The translations under genes were made by a program, and so were the position numbers. A stretch of 64,000 bases of DNA from Siphonodentalium dalli (lineage: Eukaryota > Mollusca > Scaphopoda > Gadilida > Siphonodentaliidae), in contig CP136066.1 of the NCBI GenBank assembly GCA_032622095.1, positions 96,927,319 through 96,991,318 of the forward strand. The letters are read 5' to 3'. Shown one piece after another: positions 47,769-59,051 of the stretch. The notes under the pieces are model-generated. The model was given only the letters and a program-made list of their open reading frames with translations, searched no databases and was not told the DNA's origin. Positions within the stretch are counted from its first letter, which is position 1; each line of letters opens with the position of its first letter.

Positions 47769-47911
47769 TTATTCATTATAAAAACAACCAGAAATCTTAA
47801 ATCCTCTTTCCTGTGCATGGCCACGTGTATGGGCACCGAGGCCTGACTTCGACCCAAACTGCTTGCCACAGGTGCTACACAACACAACTGACTTGTTCTC
47901 CGGCATTTCAT
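47769..47911 (-). CDS. Terminal exon with one C2H2 zinc finger
   Basis: The minus-strand frame reads EMPENKSVVLCSTCGKQFG, then SKSGLGAHTRGHAQERG, and stops at 47769. The finger is C-x2-C-x12-H-x4-H with the usual Phe and Leu core positions (Phe in GKQFG, Leu in SGLGAH). The frame begins directly after TGATTTTATTTATCAG (acceptor AG at 47912-47913), and an AATAAA polyadenylation hexamer overlaps the stop codon. It therefore looks like the last exon of a multi-exon gene on the minus strand, with upstream exons at higher coordinates not identified. An ATG four codons in could also start a 46-residue protein. One finger alone does not tell the function. DNA-binding proteins and transposon-derived proteins are both possible. 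Confidence 0.55.
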
Positions 47912-48052
47912 CTGATAAATAAAATCACAAATTCTATGTAAGAATATTTTTGACATTATTTCGTGTTATTTTATGGTCAAGCATTTCTTACGGTCATTAC
48001 ACTCATTACAAAATGGTGACCAACGACAATTACTAGCGCTGAATTGGTCAGT

Positions 48053-48423
48053 CTCATCGGTTTTTGTGATAAAGGTACCCAGGTTCTGAAAATTGTGATA
48101 AAGCTAGGTACCCAGGTTGGGAGAAATCGTGATAAAGGTACAGGTTCATCTGCGGTCGACGGGGTATTTTTGTGTTACACTGCTGGAATACATATCAAAG
48201 GATACATTAGTTGACTACATTCGTTCGATTTATAGCAGTTCAAACAATTTAAAACTGAAAGCAACAGCTTAAAATCAAATGAATTTCCAGCAAAGATATT
48301 TAAATCTCGTTTAATTTGAGATTCGACGAACCTGGGTAACTTATTACGATTTTTCCCAACCTGGGTACCTTTATCACAATTTTCAGAACCTGGGTACCAT
48401 TGTCACCAAAACAAAAATGAGAA
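48053..48423. mobile_element. ~370-bp MITE with repeated AGGTACCCAGGTT inverted ends
   Basis: CTCATCGGTTTTTGTGATAA with two to three GGTACCCAGGTT repeats at the left is mirrored on the right up to ACAAAAATGAG. The ~90-bp arms enclose unique noncoding sequence. Confidence 0.75.
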
Positions 48424-49096
48424 TTACTAATATATAGCACCAGTAGCATATATATAACTTAACCACAATCTTTACATTTAGGGTACACAGTTTAATTTAT
48501 TACCCCAATTGAATACTACCGTAGTTTGGTGGTTTGCTTGGGCCATACAGCAATATATAATCTTCAAGTCGACTCAGTTTATAGCGAAATTCCGCAATAC
48601 GAATCGTGAGGTTTATGTTACGATGCGATGGGCATCCCATTCATGCAGTGCATACTGGACCTTTCCAGAGCTGTCGATCAAATAATTATTAGCGGATATT
48701 TTCGACCAATCAGCGACTGAGCCGGCCAATGGCTGCATTGATAATTCAGCTGCCATCTTTCTTCACCCTAATTTTGATATCCATGCATTCATTCAGTGTT
48801 AAATTGGCTATATTCAAACAACTGTTTTGTTGTCAAATCATAATATACTGAGATTTATATTTGCGCTATGGTGTTATAACATTATCCGTGATTATAACAA
48901 TGTTTTTCATTTAACATGACACTTGGCATAATTTTCACATTTAATTGCAAAACGAATATGTGTTCTCTGTTTTAGATATATTAAAGATTTCAGTGATCTG
49001 TCTGTTCTGGTCTGTTCGTGACTTTTCTTCCAGAGCCCTTGACCGCTTTCAACCAAATTTGATGTGGTGCCTCGGGCAGATGTTATAACGGCCTTA
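48424..49096. other. No gene; two CCAAT boxes
   Basis: CCAAT pentamers occur at 48706-48710 and 48726-48730, 20 bp apart. On the minus strand an ATG-initiated frame of about 40 codons (MAAELSMQPLAGSVADW) starts just beyond them. This could be a promoter or first-exon area, but nothing else supports it. Confidence 0.25.
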
Positions 49097-49372
49097 CTTT
49101 AAAAAAAAAATCAAAGTGTTTAAACAAATTAAATTTATAATTATTTTTTTTCTCAAAATTTAAATTTTTTTATCAAGAAATTTCAATCTAAAAATCCAAA
49201 AAATAAAATTTTAAAGTTTAAAATTAAATTAAATTTTTTTTTAAAAGAAATTTTAAAAAGAAATTAATATAAAAAAAATGTAATAAGTTTCAAAAAAGAA
49301 AATTAAAAACTTGGAAACAAATTAAAAAATTTAATTTAATTTTTTAATTAAAAAAAATATAATATATATTTT
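49097..49372. repeat. A/T-only low-complexity tract
   Basis: About 275 bp with hardly any G or C, made of runs of A, T and AAATT words. Confidence 0.8.
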
Positions 49373-50200
49373 GGGACTTCTGTCTGTTTGTCTGTTAGCT
49401 ATGGCCGGGAAAACTGCCGGACGGATTGAGCCCAAACTTCTTATCTAAGGGTAAAATCCCAGATGAAGTGTCATCGCACCGCTTCTGAGAACGTCAGAGC
49501 ACTCCTTCTCCACCCCCGCCACCGCAATGGGGATTCATGGGTTAATCGCGTGATAGTTAAAGAGCGTTCGTATCCGCAGTGTCGTTGATAAAGAGCGTGT
49601 CTGTGTCCAGACATGGGCGTGTTGTGTCTGTGTACAGACATGAGCGTGTTGTGTGATTCTTATGTCTGTGTTCGTACTTAGGGTTACTAGGAATGGGGGA
49701 GATTTTCATCGGGTCAGGTTTTCCGCCCGAGGTGACCTTCACCTTGAAACGGGTACCCACAAATGATATATATGTATGTGTGTGTCCGTTATAGACTCGA
49801 AAACGGCCCTACCGATTGAGTCCAAACATAGGGGCGCTTTTGTCCGGGAACTCTCATGGACCAGTCAAATTGTTACCCCGACCTGACATTGACCTTCAAA
49901 ATGATCAATTCAAGGTCAAATCCGGTAAAACTGGCGGATTTCGACGAAATTTGATACCTAGGTGTACTTTTGTCCGGGGAATGTATTCGACGGGTCAAAT
50001 CGTTGCCAGTACCTTACCTAGACCTTCAAGATGTTCAATTCAAGGTCAAATCGGGTAAAATTGGCGGATTTCAACGAAATTTGTTGCAAATGCAGCACAC
50101 GTGTCTCGGAAGCTGTTGCAATTGCTTTTTCGAACAAAGCCATGGGACGAATGCCGCCAGTGGCGGGCTAATCTGCTAGTAAAAATATATGTTTTACAAC
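49373..50200. repeat. TGACCTTGACCTT-family element, third locus
   Basis: Two to three ~112-bp monomers (49830-50090) share GGATTTCGACGAAATTTGAT, CTTTTGTCCGGGGA and the AAGGTCAA / GACCTTCAA words with 41390-41900 and 54320-54840. The left part carries a separate leader (GTCTGTTAGCTATGGCCGGG, GACGGATTGAGCCCAAAC). Open frames across it are repeat artefacts. Confidence 0.65.
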
Positions 50201-51017
50201 AGATCAGAGTTCAATAAAAAAAAAGGAAAAAAAAGCTGTTTAAAAGATCAAAATTTACACGAATCATATGCATGAGTCTGTTTCAGCTAGCTAACTTAAG
50301 GGCAAGTGCTGATGTGTTCACTTCGGAAGTCGATTTCGGGTAACAGACACTATTTATATTAGTCCTTCAGCCAATAGCCGAAAAATGGACCTGTCGGTAC
50401 CAAACTGGCGGGCAAATTCTAACTGCACTTTCTAAGTATTTTAATATTTCAGCTATCCAGCAAGCCATGATAGCAATATCAACTCGGTAGTTTCTAACTG
50501 AAAATCGACTTTAAAGGAACATACATAAAGTCTTAATAATTATTACCAGTGGGCGGTACTACCGCTATGGGCGTGTCCTCTGTGGGAAGCCCCATTACTG
50601 GTTTTTCCACTATGAATGAATTCAGCATTCGTTGCAAGAATCAAGTTGATCACTGCCCGCAAGGCAACTTCAACCAGATTCCTGCAATTAGGAAGGGTCA
50701 ATTTATCTACTTCATCGTTCTCATTGATGATATTGATATGTCACTCTGGAGTCTCTGGGAATAACTATTGAGAAACTGAATACTTGATTGTTGTTGATGA
50801 GATTTGGATGCAAAAGTTGGCTTTTCGTAAATAGTGCTGCATCACATCAGACATTCACGATGCGATGCATAGAACAAAAATCGCGACCCATTGAAACAAC
50901 GATGATTCGTTGCCGCACTAATTGTAGCCTTTGCGGGTCTATATATCCGTATTAATATTGCAGTCGCGTGTGCCGATGTGCGCAAGCCTGCATGCAAATA
51001 GTGTGTTTGTCATTTGA
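50201..51017. other. No gene seen
   Basis: Short frames only, including a 71-codon frame at 50549 with no family features. Confidence 0.4.
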
Positions 51018-51100
51018 AGAATGAGGTCCCCAGAGGCCAAATTTTGTGATGCTATCGGGCTAGCATCACACAATTCACACTCTGCGGACCTCATTCTGCT
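51018..51100. repeat. ~80-bp hairpin (GAATGAGGTCC arms)
   Basis: AGAATGAGGTCC at the left pairs with GGACCTCATTCT at the right, and TTGTGATGCTA pairs with TAGCATCACACAA around a CGGGC loop. It has the form of a tiny MITE. Confidence 0.65.
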
Positions 51101-51790
51101 TATGCACCATCTTCTAGGATCTATAATATCAAATTAGCATTGTTTTAGTCACTTTTTCCCTTCTGGGAAGTTTCTATATCCCCTAATATGCAGAAGATTT
51201 TTGATGCGCCCTATACATTTGGTGTCATTAATACTTTCTTTATATTAAATGGTTACACCAATCATAAATAAAAGTTTATCACATAATTAACCCCTATATC
51301 CGGCCTCATATATTAAGTGTATTATCGGCACGCGCAGTGACGTAAGAGCTTAGCACCATGATATCGATGTCAATGCCGGAACTTTATTATTACATGTATG
51401 TTAATTAGAATATAATTATGATATTCAATTCGTGTTGGGTTATTTAGTATTGATTTGTGAGATAAACGTGGGTAATACATAAGGGTGATTGAACAAGTTT
51501 GTCAACACGACAAAATTCATTTAAAATGGAACTATATTATTTCTTGAAGGTGTCTTTACTTCCTCTGGTTGTGAAAATTAAATAAATATTATATTTTTAA
51601 CTCCAGCCGTTTCGAGATCGTTTTTACTTGCTAAAAATTTGATCATGTGATAAAATGGATCTCAAATTCGTCGCAATTCTATAGGAAATGTATTGCCTCG
51701 TCCACTAAATTCGGTTCCAGTCTCGCTAAAGCTCGACTCATTTAGTGCAGTCATTTAATACATTTCGTATATAATTGCAACTCATTAGGG
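51101..51790. other. No gene seen
   Basis: AT-rich intergenic sequence. Confidence 0.4.
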
Positions 51791-51900
51791 ATCCTCTATA
51801 GAATAGAATAGAATAGAATAGAATAGAATAGAATTTATTACCATAAAGGACCCCGAGGGGTAACATGTAGTGCATAATCAAACTACACACAGGTGAAAGC
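51791..51900 (-). mobile_element. (GAATA)n microsatellite and probable LINE 3' end
   Basis: About eight GAATA units (51797-51837) adjoin TTTATTACCATAAAGGACCC. On the minus strand this reads GGGTCC...AATAAATTC(TATTC)n, the form of an RTE-like 3' tail. No coding part is recognised beyond it. Confidence 0.4.
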
Positions 51901-52860
51901 AAATTCAAAAATAACATGCATAATATTATTATATGATATTATGAGAAATGATAATAAGGCAGTTTTAGGACGGATAACAGAATGGAAACAAAGCAGTTGT
52001 CTTGAGAGGGCAAATGTCTACCTACATGCACTTATGAATACTTGCTTGTGATGGGAAGAGGAAAGCTTTAATAGAGCTGGCATAATTATGGTCAGAGATA
52101 TTTAAATGAAGCTGAAATTGATTAATTATAATATTTGTTTGGAATTACAGTGAATTAATACGTCAGATGCATTCAGATAAGACATATGCCCAATCAGACA
52201 AGTGCTAAGCCATCAGTATTAACCAACTGCAAGGGCTGGGATAAAACAACAATTTAAATATCACATGAATGAAATCAATAATATAGCTATTTACATATAG
52301 ACCTCTCAGTGTGCTTTGGAAGTTAGGGCTTAAATGCCTGGTGCATTTCAAAGCCTTCTTTGACAAACCGGCCCATTTCAATCAGCAGATCTAGATTCTC
52401 AATTGCCATTAGCCAATAAAATTTCGAATCATCACCAAGTTTTAGAAAGTTTTTGCAATATTTGGTAAATTTACTGAAAAGAAATTGCCTCGGTATATAT
52501 GTTTATACAATTGAATGGTCTATATATGCCTCGGTATATATATGTTTACAATTGAATGGTCTATTTTAGTATTCATCTTGTGGTAATATAAGCAAACGAC
52601 AGATAACACAAGTGAAGACGAATATTTTACAATATTTATCTGAACATTTCCAAAGCGAGCTATACCAGCCCAGCAATGTGTAATTCGTAAATAATTTCTA
52701 AACTACGTATGTACATGATGCGCGAGAAATTGTTTACCACCCTGCATGATGTGTTGCTACATATAATTTGTTTTTATCTCATCTAGATAGTATTCTGTTG
52801 TGTACCAGTTATTGTCTCCTGCTTCAATGTTTCTGACTCCATTTTATTGGTTTCTTTGCA
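51901..52860. other. Upstream region of the LicD-like gene
   Basis: No coding frame. TTGGTTTCTTTGCAG ending at 52861 is a good splice acceptor. A second possible acceptor, ATGTTATAG, lies just before the start codon (AG at 52979-52980), so a noncoding 5' exon and an intron in the leader are plausible. Confidence 0.35.
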
Positions 52861-52984
52861 GGCGATCCACTGAAGTGGAAAATTCATGCATAAATGTTTG
52901 ACGTATCAATGCTCAAAGTTCAAACCCAGGTTGTGACAGATAACTAAAGCTTATTAAACAACTGTTAACTCCATGTTATAGAAG

Positions 52985-53818
52985 ATGGCATCGTTTTGTT
53001 ATTCAAAGCTGCCGGTTTTGAAATTTCGACGTACTGTGTGGAATATATGCGCAATGTTCTTCATCGTGACCTTAGTTTATCTTTACACCATCGTTCGCAA
53101 CAATTCCAGCACATTCCGGATGGGTCTCGATTCTGAATCGAAACAAATTCTAATGAAAACCCTGCAGCGCTTTCACAACCTGGCCGCCCAACACAACATG
53201 ACGTATTTCGCAGCATCCGGGACCTTGCTTGGAATGTACCGTCACCATGGTTTCATACCGTGGGATGATGACATCGATGTTTGGATGAACATCTCTGATA
53301 AACCAAAGCTACAGCAACTATCCAAAGAGTTCGAACCGGAATACAAACTGTTTGTACAGAAAAGTATAGAATCTAAATTCTTCTGGGTTTTCAGAGAAAT
53401 GGATTATAATGAAGACTTTCTGTGGCCTTATATAGATGTTTTCTTTTTCGACGAGAACTCCACGCATATTTGGAATTCACATTGGTGGTTCAGAAGTACG
53501 GAAACGTTCAGAAAAAGTGTCATGTTTCCGCTGAAGGACAGGAAGTTTGAGAATCTGATGATACCTACGCCTGGGAACATCAAACAAGCACTGTCTGATC
53601 AGTTCGGGGATCTGAGTTTTTGCCAAGCGCCACGTTTCAACCACGAAAGACAGTTTTTGACACCGTTATATAAATGGGCTTATGTCAAATGTGAAATTCT
53701 GGAAGACAAATTCCCATTCGTGAAAAGAAAACCTATCCCCGGCGGCTGTGAAGAGACATTGTATAACAAGAGTACTGTTGTGTCGAGATATACTGTAAAC
53801 TGGCGATGTGACTCATGA
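52985..53818 (+). CDS. LicD-family (fukutin-related-type) type II membrane protein
   Basis: This 277-codon frame has no in-frame damage. Residues 1-17 are basic and cytosolic, about 18-37 form a single hydrophobic signal-anchor, and the rest would face the Golgi/ER lumen. The LicD nucleotidyltransferase-fold signature is clear: SGTLLGMYRHHGF (78-90) followed by IPWDDDIDVW (91-100), with the metal-binding-type acidic cluster at 94-98, and a second conserved acidic site WPYIDVFFF (147-155). Five N-glycosylation sequons (N40, N71, N102, N158, N261) fit a luminal domain. Relatives transfer phosphorylcholine (bacterial LicD) or ribitol-phosphate (FKRP/fukutin) to glycans; the substrate here cannot be told. 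It is shorter than FKRP/fukutin (about 460-500 aa), and lacks introns in the coding part, as in many invertebrate LicD-domain expansions. The start fits GAAGATGG. No AATAAA is evident close downstream. Confidence 0.88.
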   Translation: MASFCYSKLPVLKFRRTVWNICAMFFIVTLVYLYTIVRNNSSTFRMGLDSESKQILMKTLQRFHNLAAQHNMTYFAASGTLLGMYRHHGFIPWDDDIDVWMNISDKPKLQQLSKEFEPEYKLFVQKSIESKFFWVFREMDYNEDFLWPYIDVFFFDENSTHIWNSHWWFRSTETFRKSVMFPLKDRKFENLMIPTPGNIKQALSDQFGDLSFCQAPRFNHERQFLTPLYKWAYVKCEILEDKFPFVKRKPIPGGCEETLYNKSTVVSRYTVNWRCDS

Positions 53819-54064
53819 CCATGTTGGTGTATATATGTCGTGTATATATAGCCTACTGTGACATCATTCACCCATGCAACAATCGCGTCCACATTAACCT
53901 ACATTATAACACTATTCAAATTAAAATATACATTCTCTCAAATGTCGTTATCGGACGTATGTATTCAAGACCTATTAAATAGGGCATTTTATCCACCGCG
54001 GACTGTATATGACAGAACGGGTCATGTTACTACTACGTTTTCAACTTTGCGGCCAACAAATACA

Positions 54065-55004
54065 ACAAGAAAACCATAGTCAGAAATGGTAACGCCACCA
54101 AGATCGTATTATTAGCCATAAATATAAATAATAATACAATTATTCTATAAACTAGCTTTCAAATTTTATGCGGGAAATTTGCGTACTTCCATATTTCAAG
54201 TTTTCCCGTTTCTCGTGGCATACATTACTTTCATCAAACTGTCTTCTTTATTACACAAGCTGATAGGCCCGACTTCACCCGGGCTGTTTCACATCTGCTT
54301 TCCGGTGAAAGGTGCGATTTGACCTTCAATTGACTATTTCGAAAGTCAAGGTCAGGTCAGGGTCATGATTTGTCCAGTCCAAAACACCCCCACCCGTAGA
54401 AAACTACCCATAGGTATCAAATTTCGTCGAAATCCGTCCGTTTTACCCAACTTGACCTTTAATTAACAATTTTGAAGGTCAAGGTAAGGTCAGAGTCATG
54501 ATTTGACCCGTCCAAAACACCCCCCCCCCCCGACAAAAGTACCCATAGGTATCAAATTTCGTCGAAATCTATCCGTTTTATCCGAGTTGACCTTTGATTG
54601 GCCATATTGAAGGTCAAGGTCAGGCCGAGGTCACGGTTTGACCCGTTCAAAACTCTCCTCAGACCAAAGTATCCCTAGTATCAAATTTCGCCGAAATTTG
54701 TCCGTTTTACCCAAATTGACCTTGCATTGACAGTTTTAAAGGTCAAGGTCAGGTCGGGGTCACGATTTGACCCGTTCAAAACACTTCCCGGACACAAATA
54801 CCCATAGGTATCAAATTACGTTGAAATCTATGGAAAGCCGAGGAGGACATGTTGGTTGCTAATTGCTAGATATACGACGCGGTATTTTGAAGGTGTTTCA
54901 AACTAGGAGATAGAAGTATTCTGCCTTTCAAATGGTGATGAATTATAGTAGTTTATTCAAATTTTATGGCATAAATTGTTATTAAAACCGTATATACTAT
55001 AAAA
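54065..55004 (+). mobile_element. ~940-bp TGACCTTGACCTT element, plus copy
   Basis: Inverted partner of 41224-42145, 250 bp past the LicD-like gene. It starts AGAAAACCATAGTCAGAAAT, has four or more ~112-bp monomers (54320-54840) and ends TATATACTATAAAA. A poly-C tract lies at about 54520-54530. Confidence 0.75.
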
Positions 55005-55289
55005 AATTAATGACTCGAAAATTAAGTGGGCCTTTAAACAAAGTCACAATTGCATTTAGGCTCATCTCATACTCGTCCATTCAGCGATATTCTACTGCGC
55101 AGTTTGTTATAGCCTCCAGTATTTATTGAGCGTTATACCCCCAACTGTTATAATTCGCCTTTAGCAGGCGTACTCTTGCCTCAGATTATTGAGATATTAG
55201 GTCACACATAATCACATTAAATCGCATCGTAACATAGCAATTGTGTGGGCTCCTTGGCGTGAATATGTAATGAGAAATAAGGTCATACG

Positions 55290-56048
55290 TAATGACATTA
55301 AACTCAAGAAAACCCTCGAAAACAAAATCACATTTAATGTTTTACGTTATTTCCTTCATAAAAAGAATCTTCGTGATAATGAACCCTCTCGTTACTTTAG
55401 AATATAGAATTAACCTTAAAATAAAAAAAATCTTTGGAACACAGAACCTTCGGAATAACGAACCTTCGGATTGGTGAACCTTCGGAATAGCGAACATTCA
55501 GAGAAATTTCGGAATAGTGGACCTTCGGGATAGTGAACCTTCGGAATAGAGCCATGCCCCCCAATATTCATATTATATGCCCAGAGTTCAAAGGTATGGA
55601 CCCATAAAATTCTAAACTTGGCCCTTAAAATAATGAACTCCAAATTGGAGCACACACAGAACACCACTTAAGTCAACTGAACCTATGTCATGTCCCAATG
55701 CGGGAGGGTCCATATATACCACAACATTCATAGTATATGCCAAGAATTCAAAGGTATGGGCCCACGTAATGACATAAAATCTCAAGAAAACCAGCGAAAA
55801 CAAAACAAAATCACATTTAATGTTCTAAGTTAAGTTATTTCCTCCTGTATCTGTATCGGTGTGCGCGCATGATCAGTTCGGATGTGAGCGCACACTCCAT
55901 ATAAAGAATCTTTGTGAAAATGAACCCTCTCAAATTAGTCTCAATACTTTAAAATATAGAATTAACCTAAAAATAACAAAAACCTTCGGAATAGAGAACC
56001 TTCGGAATAGCGGACGTTCGGGATAGCAAACCTTCATAATAGAAGCAT
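55290..56048. repeat. ~500-bp direct duplication ending in a GAACCTTCGGAATAG minisatellite
   Basis: The AACAAAATCACATTTAATGT ... AATGAACCCTCTC ... ATAGAATTAACC order occurs at 55320-55420 and 55800-55970. Each copy runs into a 15-17-bp minisatellite, GAACCTTCGGAATAG(C) (55445-55550 and 55980-56040). Confidence 0.8.
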
Positions 56049-56267
56049 GTCCCCACAATTACACCGGTGACGTAAACACATGTGCCAATCTTAGTTGTAC
56101 TCTCGTAATTATCGGTACGATGAAACGGTGACGGAATCTGACGAGGTTTGCCGAATGTACAATCACCCAGTGAATTATCGATCGCCCATGCGATACAAAA
56201 AAACCAAAAGCAATAAACACCACACTACGGTGGCGTAATAAATCTGATTGGACGAATATCATACTTC

Positions 56268-56345
56268 AGAAATGTCGTATAAATTATACGACATTTCTGA
56301 AGCAAACTGTACTAGTAAAGTTTGCTTCAGAAATGTCGTATAATT
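56268..56345. repeat. Perfect palindrome and third arm
   Basis: TTCAGAAATGTCGTATA, then AAT, then TATACGACATTTCTGAA form a perfect palindrome. After GCAAACTGTACTAGTAAAGT a third, direct copy of the arm follows (about 56323-56345). Confidence 0.85.
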
Positions 56346-56569
56346 TATATCACTGTTGGATAGAAGCATGAAACTTTCATGGATGGTTGGATATGTGGTC
56401 CTTATCAACCAGTTAGCTGGTTCCAGGTTTCTGGTGATCCCTTGACCTTCAAATTGACCTTGACATTTCGAAAATTTGAGATTTAGGGGCATCTATTTTG
56501 TATCGAATATACTGGTTATATTAAATGATATATATACATTGGAGATTGTTGAAGCGATGCCATGGATGT

Positions 56570-57420
56570 TCGCCTTTATATTCACATTCAATTTGTCCAT
56601 GATAATCCAAAATGGCCGCCATAATGGACGCCAAAATATAAAAAAAATTACGTTTTTTCACTAATATCTTTCAAATCAGTACCTGCTTTTGGAACTGTTT
56701 GCGAATTGCAACTTTATTTTGTATTGGTCATGTTAACTGAACATTGGAACAATGAAATATGCCATTCATGGGCTCCCTGCCAAAACCGATCCCTTAAAAA
56801 ATCGATTTTAAAGAAAGTGGTATAAAAATGTACAAACAATCCCATTGGGATTCTAGTCATTTTCCGTCAAGAAATGGGAAGAACTGAGCAATCTAAGTTT
56901 CAAATTCCATTTCTTATGAAAACTCCAACTCAATTGTACCCAAATTGTCAATTTGGCTCAAAATGGCAGCCATAATATGGAAAAAAGTAAATATTGCCCT
57001 AGCGAGTCATGCAACCACATACCAGTTTTTGTTGATGACAAATTACTACTCTGTCTTATAGATATTGAGTACTACCAATATTTTTAAACACTGAAATTAC
57101 CAGAAATATTGGATTTTTCTATCACAAACTTGACATCAAAATCGGAAAAAAAATTACCTTTCAGGTTAAGACAATTTTTTCAAGTAACATGGTATCGAAG
57201 GGGTTTATTGCCATGATCTGTCTTAAATGGGTCACACTTATCTGTTGTTGGACAAAATTACTCAAGATGGCTTGCAAAATGGCAACCAAATTTGTTAAAA
57301 AAATATTTTTCACAAAACGATGTAGTATGGAATTTTGCCAAAAACTTCTTTTGGGATTCTGATCATGTTTTTTGTACGGAAAAGGACAGCACTTGAAACT
57401 GAACTGAAAGGGGCATTATT
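56570..57420. repeat. Degenerate ~330-bp repeats with AAAATGGC words
   Basis: Related blocks (CAAAATGGCCGCCATAATGG, CTCAAAATGGCAGCCATAAT, CAAGATGGCTTGCAAAATGG) occur near 56610, 56960 and 57263, each followed by GGGATTCT and AAAAGGAC/AAATGGGA words. No coding content. Confidence 0.5.
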
Positions 57421-57479
57421 ATGAGGCTACGACAATACAATTGTGGCTAATTGGCATCGAAATGACTAATGTCAGGAAA

Positions 57480-59051
57480 ACAGTTTCCCCAATTGTGCAT
57501 ATAAACCACCATCAGGATGTATAACTCTCTAACATTACCTCTATATCGATTAATATGTCCCTGATTTAAAGTGTAAACTGATACCCACCCAAATTTACAC
57601 ATGTACAAACAACCCATGATCATGAACTCGCTCCATATATACATAAACACAACATAAATGACCATGTAGCCACTCGTTTTCACACACGCACTTCATCCAT
57701 GACCGTACATCTATATTTGGGTATAACCGTACACCACACACTTGACTAAAATGTATATAGTCACAAGTCACCATGCAGATATACTTCTACGCTTCGCCCA
57801 CGACCGTATAATCACTCTATATATAGCTCTACACCCCGTTCATAATCATACATTCACTTCATGTATACATACATGTATTCGCCTCACCATTGGCCATATA
57901 ATGACTCCATGTGTATATATTTGCCACACCCATGGCCATGTAGTCACTCAAGCTTTATATATACACCACACCCATAACAATAGAATCACTCCAAGTACAC
58001 ATATACGCATCACCAATGGCCATGCAGACGTTCTATATATACCAATACCCCGCTCACACGACCATTCATACACCCATGCTTGCATATACACCTCACTCAT
58101 GACAATTCAGCCACTCGCTGTATACTCATAACAACATTCGTGGTCATATAGTCAATCATTGTTTACCAATTCACATCACCATTGGCCATTCCATATACAC
58201 ATATTGGCCACACGAATGGTCATATATCCACTAAAGATATACATATGCACCCCACCCATGCCTATAATGTCACTCCCGGTATACATATACACATCACCAG
58301 TGGCCATGCAGCTTTCAAGACATGCCAATACCCAGCACATCACCTCACCATTGGCCATACAGTCACTCCCTGTATACACATGACCATATAGCCACTCAAG
58401 GTATAAATATACGTCCCACATATGACCATATATAGAGTCACTCCATTTGTGCATATACACCTCACTAATTGCCATACAATCCTTCAAGACATACCTGTAC
58501 AATTTACACCACCTCACCATTGGCCATATGGTATCTCCCTCATACATATTTGCCACATACATGGAATATAGCCACTTAAGATATACATATACACCCACAC
58601 ATGGCCATAAGAGGTATTCTATGTATACATATACACCTCAGCATTGAATAGATACACCAATAAACACGTGGTCATTTGTATACTCCAGTATTGCATATAC
58701 ACCTCACACATGACAATTCAGCCATTCGCGGTATATTCATACATCCGATCCATGATCATACAGCGACTCCCTGTATACATATATATCCCCTAGTCGCCTA
58801 ATGACAATACACCAACAGTAAAGATGCACACACATACCATATACACTTAAGATCACAATGCCACTTTATATATACCAACACGCTCGCCAATGACCATCCA
58901 TCTATGCATGTATGCATATACATTTCAACAATCATGACCATACAACCGTTCCATGTACACCTGTCCTATAATTATTATACCCATAGGCATACAACCACTC
59001 CTTATCTATCCATACAGTCCATCCATTTTCATACAACCAATACATGTATGT
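57480..59051. repeat. Degenerate minisatellite array, left part
   Basis: An irregular 60-80-bp period built of TATACATATACACCTCAC, CATTGGCCATA and CAGTCACTCC words. Open frames across it on both strands (up to 140 codons) come from the repeat and are not genes. The array resumes at 60444. Confidence 0.75.

Noticed and set aside
58176-58598. 140-codon minus-strand frame and overlapping plus-strand frames of 129 and 74 codons
   Set aside because: They run through a degenerate 60-80-bp minisatellite on both strands; the translated sequences are just the repeat.
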